Source of the DNA: JBMNPT01 sp050943735
GTDB lineage: Bacteria; Bacillota; Clostridia; Oscillospirales; RGIG577
Length of the DNA stretch: 64,000 nucleotides
Reading direction: 5' to 3'
NCBI GenBank assembly: GCA_050943735.1
Contig: JBMNPT010000001.1
Coordinates: 1 to 64,000 of the forward strand
The position numbers and the translations under genes are program-made. Below the pieces are notes generated by a model that saw nothing but the letters and a program-made list of their open reading frames with translations, was not told the origin of the DNA and did no database searches. Positions 17,665 through 23,364 of the stretch are shown one piece after another (positions within the stretch are counted from its first letter, which is position 1; every line of letters begins with the position of its first letter).

Positions 17665-19092
17665 TCAATCTGGGAAATAATCATCCGGCAACGACTCCGA
17701 AGGAGAGGGAGAGGGTTCCGGCGAGGGACTGGGACTAGGACTCGGGCTGGGGCTAGGGCTAGGGCTAGGACTGGGACTGGGTTTGACCGAAGTGCTAGTG
17801 CTAGGTTTGACCGAAGTGCTGGTACTGGGTTTCACCGAAGTACTGGTACTGGGCTTCACCGAAGTGCTAGTACTGGGCTTCACCGAAGTGCTAGTACTGG
17901 GCTTCACCGAAGTACTGGTGCTTGGTTTTGCCGAAGTGCCGCTGCTCGACTGAGAGGAACTGCTGGAACCGCTGGTAGAGATTCCCTGTCCTGCCTTGGT
18001 AACTCCGCCTGCTGCAGCAAATTCTTTCACATAGGTATCCAGCTCATCAGACTCGCCGCTGCCGCCGAAATGTTCTTCACACAGTTCCAGTGCATACTCA
18101 ATGTCAAAGGCTTCATACCAGGCACCGCCCACCACATGGGTCTTGCCTGCAATTTCATAAGAAATGATATCCTCATCGGACAGCTTCATGATGTCATCCA
18201 CCAGACCGATGTATTTGAGCATGTCCGCTGCGGTAAAGTTCGTGGTCACATACTGGGTCAAACTGTCGTACAACTCAGCCGCCTTGGGGATCAACGAAGC
18301 ATTGCACTTCTGCTGAATAACCGCCTTGATGAAATCCCGCTGTACTTCGGTACGCTGGTAATCGCTGCGGGGATATGCAGGATATCCCTTGTCAGGCTGA
18401 CGGAACCGTACCAGCTGCTCGGCCTTGTCCCCATCCAGCATCTGCACGCCAGGCTGCAAATCAATGTACAGCCCCTGTGCGGGATCGGTATATTTGAGCC
18501 GCATGGGCACGTCAAATTCCACAGGGCCCAAAATGTCAATGACTTCCCGGAAACCTTCGGTGTTTACCTTGGCATAATAGTTAATGGGCGCACCTGTGAG
18601 AGTTTTAACGGTTTCCAGCAATAGCTCATCCCCACCAATGGCAATACAGCTGTTGATCCGGTGCCGACGTCCATTGGTAAAGACCATGGTATCCCGGGGG
18701 ATGGAGGTCATGTGAATTTTCCCTCCGTCGATGTCATAACTCACCAACATAAGCACATCGCTGTTGTAGCCGCCCTTGTCGGTGCCGATGAGCAGGAAAT
18801 TGATTCGACCTTTTTCCTTCTGGGTTTCACTGGAATTGTCAAAGATCTTGTCCGCATCTTCCTGTGAAATTCCAGGGCCGCCCACATTGAGCATATCTTT
18901 ATGGGTATTGGCGGCCATGGTAATGCCCGCCATTACGCTGACCACACACAATGCCATACATACGGCCATTCCCAATATCCGACCTACCAGACTTTTTTTA
19001 TGAGGAGCCGGTTTGGACACACTGTGCGACTGCGCAGCGTGATGTCTTTCCGTAGAACGATTACCGCCTGAACGGACTCTTCTTCCACTCAT
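17665..19092 (-). CDS. LytR-CpsA-Psr (LCP) family cell-wall transferase with repetitive tail
   Basis: 475 residues. Basic cytoplasmic N-terminus (1-35), one membrane helix (about 36-60, LGMAVCMALCVVSVMAGIT), then an LCP catalytic domain (about 95-330) with NFLLIGTDKGGYNSDVLMLVS, TSIPRDTMVFTNGRRHRINS and LVRFRQPDKGYPAYPRSDYQR; the conserved arginines and aspartates that bind the polyprenyl-pyrophosphate substrate are present. LCP enzymes attach teichoic acids, capsule or other glycopolymers to peptidoglycan. Residues 370-475 are a low-complexity tail of KPSTSTSV repeats, a Pro-Ser run and the acidic end SLPDDYFPD; this is unusual for the family. AAAGGAG precedes ATG 19092. Monocistronic, with its own promoter and terminator. 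Confidence 0.9.
   Translation of the reverse strand: MSGRRVRSGGNRSTERHHAAQSHSVSKPAPHKKSLVGRILGMAVCMALCVVSVMAGITMAANTHKDMLNVGGPGISQEDADKIFDNSSETQKEKGRINFLLIGTDKGGYNSDVLMLVSYDIDGGKIHMTSIPRDTMVFTNGRRHRINSCIAIGGDELLLETVKTLTGAPINYYAKVNTEGFREVIDILGPVEFDVPMRLKYTDPAQGLYIDLQPGVQMLDGDKAEQLVRFRQPDKGYPAYPRSDYQRTEVQRDFIKAVIQQKCNASLIPKAAELYDSLTQYVTTNFTAADMLKYIGLVDDIMKLSDEDIISYEIAGKTHVVGGAWYEAFDIEYALELCEEHFGGSGESDELDTYVKEFAAAGGVTKAGQGISTSGSSSSSQSSSGTSAKPSTSTSVKPSTSTSVKPSTSTSVKPSTSTSVKPSTSTSVKPSTSTSVKPSPSPSPSPSPSPSPSPSPSPEPSPSPSESLPDDYFPD
17781..17924 (-). repeat. Six 24-bp tandem repeats in the LCP tail
   Basis: Six in-phase units of exactly 24 bp (17781, 17805, 17829, 17853, 17877, 17901), each encoding the octapeptide unit KPSTSTSV. 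Units 4 and 5 are identical and the others differ at a few, mostly silent, positions. A CTGGGGCTAGGG-type run encoding Pro-Ser pairs follows at about 17720-17780. Such arrays commonly change length by slippage or recombination. Confidence 0.9.
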
Positions 19093-19144
19093 GCTGTCTC
19101 CTTTCCCACTGGGTCATTTCGTACAGATAGATATATGTAGTTTT

Positions 19145-19173
19145 ATTATAAAATGCCCATCTTCAAAAAGCAA
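19145..19173 (-). promoter_or_regulatory. Sigma-A promoter of the LCP gene
   Basis: -35 TTGCTT (19168-19173), 17-nt spacer, -10 TATAAT (19145-19150), 52 nt upstream of the LCP start. Confidence 0.75.
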
Positions 19174-19235
19174 CCGGCCTATTCCACAAGAAAGGGTGCG
19201 CCGCCCAGCTACTTTTTATGCCCCATAGATAATAT

Positions 19236-19281
19236 AAACCGGCGGAAACTGCCACTTTCCTGCATGTTCCCGCCGGTTTTA
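19236..19281 (-). terminator. Hairpin ending the small-peptide array
   Basis: Stem AAAACCGGCGGGAAC with GTTTCCGCCGGTTT (one mismatch) lies 65 nt after the last small gene. The minus-strand flank is only moderately T-rich (TATATTATC), so efficiency is uncertain. Confidence 0.6.
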
Positions 19282-19345
19282 CTGTCCGTTATTCAATTTT
19301 TTCTTTCCTTTCTTCCGGGCGTCTCACCGACTGCCGCTTATCTTC

Positions 19346-19423
19346 TCACAGTCTGTAAAACGTCTTGGAAGACATTTCTTTTTCCATCAGCTTTGCCATT
19401 TTTGCAATCAGCTTCACGATCAT
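19346..19423 (-). CDS. Small amphipathic peptide, array member 5
   Basis: A 25-residue peptide, MIVKLIAKMAKLMEKEMSSK followed by TFYRL. AAAAGGAGGG (19431-19440) gives an ideal 8-nt spacing to ATG 19423; an in-frame ATG at 19429 would give 27 residues but only 2 nt spacing. The site begins right after the stop of member 4, so translation is probably coupled. It aligns with the other members (hydrophobic i, i+3/4 pattern, EKEM, Phe-Tyr near the end) but replaces their cysteine with alanine and ends early, so it is the most divergent copy. No database family recognised. Confidence 0.7.
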   Translation of the reverse strand: MIVKLIAKMAKLMEKEMSSKTFYRL

Positions 19424-19439
19424 ATCCATACCCTCCTTT

Positions 19440-19520
19440 TTACATCCACCAGCTATAGTGACTGTTCTTCATACCAACCTCTGCCATCACACACAATTTC
19501 TCAAAGATCTTCTTAAACAT
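19440..19520 (-). CDS. Small amphipathic peptide, array member 4
   Basis: A 26-residue peptide, MFKKIFEKLCVMAEVGMKNS followed by HYSWWM. AAAGGAGG at 19529-19536 is 8 nt from ATG 19520. It shares the KLC.(L/M)AE..M core and an aromatic C-terminus with members 1-3. Net charge about +2 (Lys/Arg minus Asp/Glu). There is no signal peptide; the whole chain could form one amphipathic helix. Function unknown; candidates are membrane-active peptide, signalling peptide or leaderless bacteriocin. Confidence 0.75.
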   Translation of the reverse strand: MFKKIFEKLCVMAEVGMKNSHYSWWM

Positions 19521-19559
19521 ATTATCTTCCTCCTTTCCATTTGCTTTCTGAGATTTTTC

Positions 19560-19643
19560 TCAGATCCAGTTCTTGTAAAAGTTGTTGCCCTTCATTTCCC
19601 GCTCTGCCAGCTTGCACAGCTTTTCAATCAGTTTGTTCAACAT
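19560..19643 (-). CDS. Small amphipathic peptide, array member 3 (identical to member 1)
   Basis: A 27-residue peptide, MLNKLIEKLCKLAEREMKGN followed by NFYKNWI. AAGGAGGT (19652-19659) lies about 8 nt before ATG 19643. The peptide is identical to member 1, yet the two genes differ at eight codons (4, 5, 11, 18, 20, 22, 23, 24), all silently. A small palindrome, CTGAGATTTTTCTCAG (19547-19562), overlaps the stop codon. Net charge about +3. No known family recognised. Confidence 0.82.
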   Translation of the reverse strand: MLNKLIEKLCKLAEREMKGNNFYKNWI

Positions 19644-19672
19644 ATTGTTCCACCTCCTTCATTGATCCCGGG

Positions 19673-19756
19673 TCAAATCCAATATTTATAGGATGGATTT
19701 TCCCGCATTTCCAGTTCGGCCAACTCACACAGCTTCATCCAAATCTTTCTGAGCAT
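19673..19756 (-). CDS. Small amphipathic peptide, array member 2
   Basis: A 27-residue peptide, MLRKIWMKLCELAELEMREN followed by PSYKYWI. AAAGGAG (19768-19774) lies 11 nt before ATG 19756. It shares KLC.LAE.EM and the terminal (Y/F)YK.WI-like motif with members 1 and 3 but is less basic (net about +1) and has a proline at 21, which would break the helix before the aromatic tail. Confidence 0.75.
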   Translation of the reverse strand: MLRKIWMKLCELAELEMRENPSYKYWI

Positions 19757-19782
19757 GCCTCTCGCCTCTCCTTTATCCGGAC

Positions 19783-19866
19783 TCAGATCCAGTTTTTATA
19801 GAAGTTATTGCCTTTCATTTCCCGCTCTGCCAGTTTGCACAGCTTTTCAATCAACTTGTTCAACAT
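19783..19866 (-). CDS. Small amphipathic peptide, array member 1
   Basis: A 27-residue peptide with the same sequence as member 3 (MLNKLIEKLCKLAEREMKGN, then NFYKNWI). AAAGGA (19878-19883) lies 11 nt before ATG 19866. It is the promoter-proximal gene of the array; the -10 at 19901-19906 leaves a leader of roughly 30 nt. Leu, Ile and Ala residues fall on one helical face, Lys and Glu on the other. Confidence 0.8.
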   Translation of the reverse strand: MLNKLIEKLCKLAEREMKGNNFYKNWI

Positions 19867-19900
19867 GATGTCCCACATCCTTTCTTCTGTTTACACCCTT

Positions 19901-19929
19901 ATTATAGTCAGCCCCCATTTGTGCTGCAA
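19901..19929 (-). promoter_or_regulatory. Promoter of the small-peptide array
   Basis: Perfect -10 TATAAT (19901-19906) with 17-nt spacing to a weak -35 TTGCAG (19924-19929). The poor -35 would suit dependence on an activator. Confidence 0.6.
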
Positions 19930-19992
19930 GACATAGGCTCCACAAACTCCATGAATCAAAGCCCTTCATTTCTGTATCACATGCACAAATTG

Positions 19993-20025
19993 TTAAGCAA
20001 TTGTTTATGCAACATTAACAATTGT
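19993..20025 (-). repeat. Direct repeats upstream of the peptide array
   Basis: Two near-identical motifs on the minus strand, ACAATTGTTAA (20015-20025) and ACAATTGCTTAA (19993-20004), start exactly 21 bp apart, which is two helical turns. A partial third copy (ACAATTTG) overlaps next to the second. The rest of 19930-20051 is AT-rich without a gene. Confidence 0.5.
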
Positions 20026-20051
20026 GGAATTTACCTCCTGTCCTCCTTACC

Positions 20052-20089
20052 AAAAACCAATGGCCGCCCCAAAAATGGAACGGCCATTG
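20052..20089 (-). terminator. Terminator of the 3-hydroxyacyl-CoA dehydrogenase gene
   Basis: Stem CAATGGCCG/CGGCCATTG followed on the minus strand by GTTTTTGG, directly after the gene's stop at 20095. Confidence 0.75.
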
Positions 20090-20094
20090 ACTGT

Positions 20095-21033
20095 TTACTT
20101 TTTCATGACTTTCCAATTGGCGTAGGGCAGGAAGGGCTTGATCTTGCGATAGGCGAAATCCTCCAAATCCTTGTCCGACCAGTCCAATACGCCCTTACCC
20201 GTATTGATGCCCTCATCACCCCGGGCCAACGCGTCGGTCAGCGGCTTCTGAGGCTGGGTGTCATTGCACAAATGGGGCAGCAGATAGCTCTGTACATTGT
20301 ACTGCAGAGGAAGGGTAGCCGCATCATAGAACTCCATCAGGCCGATGGAACTGTAGCGGGGGCCAAAGCTGTTGAGCACCGCTTTATCGATGTCCTCGGC
20401 GGTGGCAATGCCCTCCTCAATCATATGCAGCGCCTCCCGGAACAGCGCGTGCTGCAGACGGTTGCCGATGAAACCGGGCACATCCTTTCGAATCACCACC
20501 GGTACCCGGCCCAGATCTTCCAGCAGGGCTTTCATGGCGTCCAGCGATTCCTCGGTGGTTTCACTGGCCACCACAATCTCTACCAGCGGCACCAGATGAG
20601 GCGGATTCCAGGAATGGGTCACCATAAACCGTTCCCGGTGCTGCAGTGCCTGGGCAATGGCGTTGGCGGAAATGGCCGATGTGGTGGAGCCGATCACCGC
20701 TTTGGGGTCCAACACCTGCTCCAGCTTTTTCATGACTTCATGCTTGTCCTCCAGCTTTTCCGACGCACTTTCGATCACCGCACAGCAATCTGCCAGATCC
20801 TCATAGGATTGGGTGAGAATCAAATTGGGCAGACAGGCTTCCTTTTGCTCGGCAGTGAGCAGCCCCAGCTCAATCATCTCATCCAAATTGTGTACTACAT
20901 TGCGGTAGCCTTTTTCACAGCTGGCCTGGGTACGTCCCAGCATCACCGCCTGATACTCATTGCCGATGAGCAGCGTAGCGGTTCCCGCTCCAATGACACC
21001 TGTTCCAATGATGCCTACCTTTTTCTGATTCAT
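20095..21033 (-). CDS. 3-hydroxyacyl-CoA dehydrogenase family protein
   Basis: 312 residues with an N-terminal Rossmann fold (VGIIGTGVIGAGTATLLI, NAD site) and the C-terminal helical domain of the family. The conserved histidine segment reads THSWNPPHLVPLVEIV, the variant seen in lambda-crystallin, L-gulonate and L-carnitine dehydrogenase relatives, instead of the HFFNPVPAMKLVE of the butyrate-operon enzyme Hbd at 45409-46254. It is therefore probably a 3-hydroxy-acid dehydrogenase of other specificity. AAAGGAG precedes ATG 21033. It lies 35 nt after the sirtuin gene on the same strand, so it may be co-transcribed with it; substrate not assignable. Confidence 0.82.
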   Translation of the reverse strand: MNQKKVGIIGTGVIGAGTATLLIGNEYQAVMLGRTQASCEKGYRNVVHNLDEMIELGLLTAEQKEACLPNLILTQSYEDLADCCAVIESASEKLEDKHEVMKKLEQVLDPKAVIGSTTSAISANAIAQALQHRERFMVTHSWNPPHLVPLVEIVVASETTEESLDAMKALLEDLGRVPVVIRKDVPGFIGNRLQHALFREALHMIEEGIATAEDIDKAVLNSFGPRYSSIGLMEFYDAATLPLQYNVQSYLLPHLCNDTQPQKPLTDALARGDEGINTGKGVLDWSDKDLEDFAYRKIKPFLPYANWKVMKK

Positions 21034-21068
21034 CCCATTTTCTCCTTTCCAACTGCAATGATTCCTTA

Positions 21069-21812
21069 TTATATAAGGGCGCGGACTTCCACCTGCCCCA
21101 GCACCTCTCCGATGCTGCCTTGAATGGCCAGATCCACCCGCCGCCGATATACATCAATGTCCCGGTTGATCAACACCAGCCGACTCCCCCGGAAATATTC
21201 CACCATACCCGCCGCGGGATACACCACCAGGGATGTCCCGCCGATGACCAGCACATCCGCCCGGGCAATGGCCTCCATAGCCTGCTGCATCACATAGCCG
21301 TCTAAACTTTCCTCATACAGCACCACATCGGGCTTCACCGGGCCTCCGCACTTGGGACAGGTGGGCACGCCGGTGCTATTTTGGATGAACCAGGCATCCA
21401 CCTGATGGCCACACCGCTGGCAATGGTTGCGATGCACCGATCCGTGCAGCTCCCACACCACCCGACTGCCTGCAGCCTGATGCAGTCCGTCAATGTTCTG
21501 GGTGACCACCGCTTTGAGACGGCCCGCCTGCTCCAGCTCCGCCAGCTTGTAATGGGCCGGGTTGGGCTTGGCGTCCAGCGCCAGCATTTTCTCCCGGTAA
21601 AACCGGAAGAACTCCTGGGGCTGCTGCTCATAAAAGCTGTGGCTCAAAATCACCTCCGGCGGGTAGCGATACTGCTGGTGATACAGTCCATCGGTACTGC
21701 GAAAATCCGGGATTCCGCTCTCAGTGGACAGGCCCGCCCCCCCGAAAAACACAATGTTGTCGCTGCTGTTCAGAATGTTCTGCAGCTGCCGGATCTCCTC
21801 TTGCCGGGTCAT
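21069..21812 (-). CDS. NAD-dependent protein deacylase, sirtuin (Sir2)
   Basis: 247 residues, the same size as Bacillus SrtN. It removes acetyl or acyl groups from lysines using NAD. Motifs: GAGLSTESGIPDFR, TQNIDGLH, the catalytic histidine in ELHGS, and a zinc ribbon CQRCGH...CPKCGG. The start ATG 21812 overlaps the nudix gene's stop (ATGA) with GAGGAGG upstream; a longer frame from 21866 would run inside that gene. Translation is coupled to the nudix hydrolase, hinting at a shared nucleotide or NAD-linked housekeeping role. Confidence 0.93.
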   Translation of the reverse strand: MTRQEEIRQLQNILNSSDNIVFFGGAGLSTESGIPDFRSTDGLYHQQYRYPPEVILSHSFYEQQPQEFFRFYREKMLALDAKPNPAHYKLAELEQAGRLKAVVTQNIDGLHQAAGSRVVWELHGSVHRNHCQRCGHQVDAWFIQNSTGVPTCPKCGGPVKPDVVLYEESLDGYVMQQAMEAIARADVLVIGGTSLVVYPAAGMVEYFRGSRLVLINRDIDVYRRRVDLAIQGSIGEVLGQVEVRALI

Positions 21813-22207
21813 GCCAAATCCTCCTCTGCCGCCAGCCGAGCGCATACCCCCAAATCTGCCGGACAAAAATCATACGCGGTGAGCTGTTCTCCCTTCACCC
21901 ACTGTACATCGTGATGAACCCGGGGATCCCGGTGCAGCTTGCCGCCTGTGATGTCACACAGGAAAAAATGAAAGTGAAAAGGCCGGGCTCCATAGTGATA
22001 TTCCAGCTGGGCGTACAGTTCTTTCACCTCTATGTCCAACCCCAACTCTTCCCGCACTTCCCGGACCACACATTGGGCAGGCGTCTCTCCCTCTTCCCGT
22101 TTCCCGCCGGGGAATTCCCATTGCAGGGCACAATTGCCCTCTTCTCCCCGCTGGCAGATGAGCACTTTGCCCTGCTGCCGTATGATGGCGGCGGCCACTT
22201 CCACCAT
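21809..22207 (-). CDS. MutT-like nudix hydrolase ((deoxy)nucleoside triphosphate pyrophosphohydrolase)
   Basis: 132 residues, a single nudix domain. The nudix box GGKREEGETPAQCVVREVREELGL (residues about 37-60, given here by its key G, E, REV.EE and G) is complete. The N-terminus VEVAAAIIRQQGKVLICQRG and the WEFPGGK segment are typical of MutT-type 8-oxo-dGTP sanitising enzymes. AAGGAGG 8 nt before ATG 22207 sets the start; the frame runs on to 22231 without a better site. It is first gene of a nudix-sirtuin pair with its own promoter. Confidence 0.88.
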   Translation of the reverse strand: MVEVAAAIIRQQGKVLICQRGEEGNCALQWEFPGGKREEGETPAQCVVREVREELGLDIEVKELYAQLEYHYGARPFHFHFFLCDITGGKLHRDPRVHHDVQWVKGEQLTAYDFCPADLGVCARLAAEEDLA

Positions 22208-22239
22208 GCTGCACTCCTCCTTTTTCTGCACTTGTCTGT

Positions 22240-22267
22240 ATTATACCACATTCCCAGCCTGTCACAA
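22240..22267 (-). promoter_or_regulatory. Promoter of the nudix-sirtuin operon
   Basis: -35 TTGTGA (22262-22267), 16-nt spacer, -10 TATAAT (22240-22245) preceded by TGG (extended -10). Confidence 0.7.
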
Positions 22268-22428
22268 ACCCCCGAATCCCTTTATGCGCATTGCAGAAAA
22301 TTACACAGACTTTTTGCCATTTTATACAAAACAGATCCCCAGCCCTTTTCCCCATATTGACGGCTTTTCTTCCATCATGATAGTATATTGGTACTACCAA
22401 ACTATACTCCACAGAAAGGGGCTCTCTC

Positions 22429-23313
22429 ATGAAACGTCATGCCCTCACCCGTTCTCAGGCACTGCTTGTCATCTTATTCGGCGCTGTTTTCTGGTCCACC
22501 GGCGGCCTGCTGGTCAAACTGGTCCCCGGCAACCCCATGGGAATCGCCGCCATGCGCTCCCTGCTGGCTCTGCCCATGATGTTTCTCATCTTTCCGCCCC
22601 GTACCCTGCGCATTACCAAAAAAGCCTGGCTCTACGCTCTGTTTCCCGCCTGTACGGGTCATCTGTATATCTTTGCCAACAAGCTCACCACTGCCGCCAA
22701 CGCCATCGTGCTGCAATTCATCTCCCCGGTGTTCATCATCCTGCTGGGACTGCTGCTCTTCCGGGAACGCCCCAAAAAAGCCGATCTACTGGTGGTGGCC
22801 GCCACTATGACCGGCATTGTGCTGTTCTTTCTGGATGGTCTTTCCTCTGGGGGCATGCTGGGGAACTTCCTGGCTATCTGTTCGGGTTTCTGCATCGCTT
22901 GCTATTATATCTGTATGAACCGCTCGGGCGAAGACGCAGGTACCATTGTCATTCTGGCCCAAGTTGAAATTTTTCTCATTGGTTTGCCTGCCCTCATCAC
23001 CGACCCGCTGGAGTTCACCCCCACCGCCATTGTGGGCGTGGTACTGCTGGGACTGGTGCAGCGCGGTCTGGGCGAAGCTATGTATGCCAAAGGAGCTCCC
23101 TATTGCAGCCCGCTGGACGCCATTCTGGTCTCCATGCTGGAGCCCCTGCTCAATCCCGTCTGGGTGATGCTAGCCTTCCACGAGGTGCCACCTCCTCTGG
23201 CATTGGCCGGTGGAATCCTGGTCATCGGTTCGGTGGTGATCTGGAATCTCTACAAAATGAAAGAGGAAAAGCAGGCCCAGCTGGCCTGCTCCTCCGAACC
23301 GGATGGAACCTAA
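22429..23313 (+). CDS. EamA/DMT family transporter
   Basis: 294 residues with ten predicted membrane helices in two EamA repeats, the standard architecture of drug/metabolite exporters (RhaT/YdcZ superfamily). The conserved FWSTGGLLVKLVPGNPMGIAAMRS opens the first half, and LEPLLNPVWVML marks the end of the second. GAAAGGGG precedes ATG 22429. It may export amino acids or metabolites, but the substrate cannot be inferred. Monocistronic between two strong terminator/promoter regions. A second, partial EamA gene sits at the right end of the window. Confidence 0.9.
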   Translation: MKRHALTRSQALLVILFGAVFWSTGGLLVKLVPGNPMGIAAMRSLLALPMMFLIFPPRTLRITKKAWLYALFPACTGHLYIFANKLTTAANAIVLQFISPVFIILLGLLLFRERPKKADLLVVAATMTGIVLFFLDGLSSGGMLGNFLAICSGFCIACYYICMNRSGEDAGTIVILAQVEIFLIGLPALITDPLEFTPTAIVGVVLLGLVQRGLGEAMYAKGAPYCSPLDAILVSMLEPLLNPVWVMLAFHEVPPPLALAGGILVIGSVVIWNLYKMKEEKQAQLACSSEPDGT

Positions 23314-23316
23314 ATA

Positions 23317-23360
23317 AAAACAGCGGAAGATCCTAAGATCTTCCGCTGTTTTTTCTTTTT
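23317..23360. terminator. Bidirectional terminator
   Basis: Stem AAAACAGCGGAAGATC / GATCTTCCGCTGTTTT followed by TTTTCTTTTT, between the convergent EamA and P-type ATPase genes. Confidence 0.9.
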
Positions 23361-23364
23361 GAGT

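Noticed and set aside
17781..17924. CRISPR-like repeats
   Set aside because: The 24-bp units are contiguous without spacers and encode an in-frame octapeptide repeat of the LCP protein.
19153..20060. Plus-strand frames of 86-108 residues in the 19-20 kb gap
   Set aside because: They run opposite to the five small peptide genes, lack ribosome sites and show no conserved pattern.
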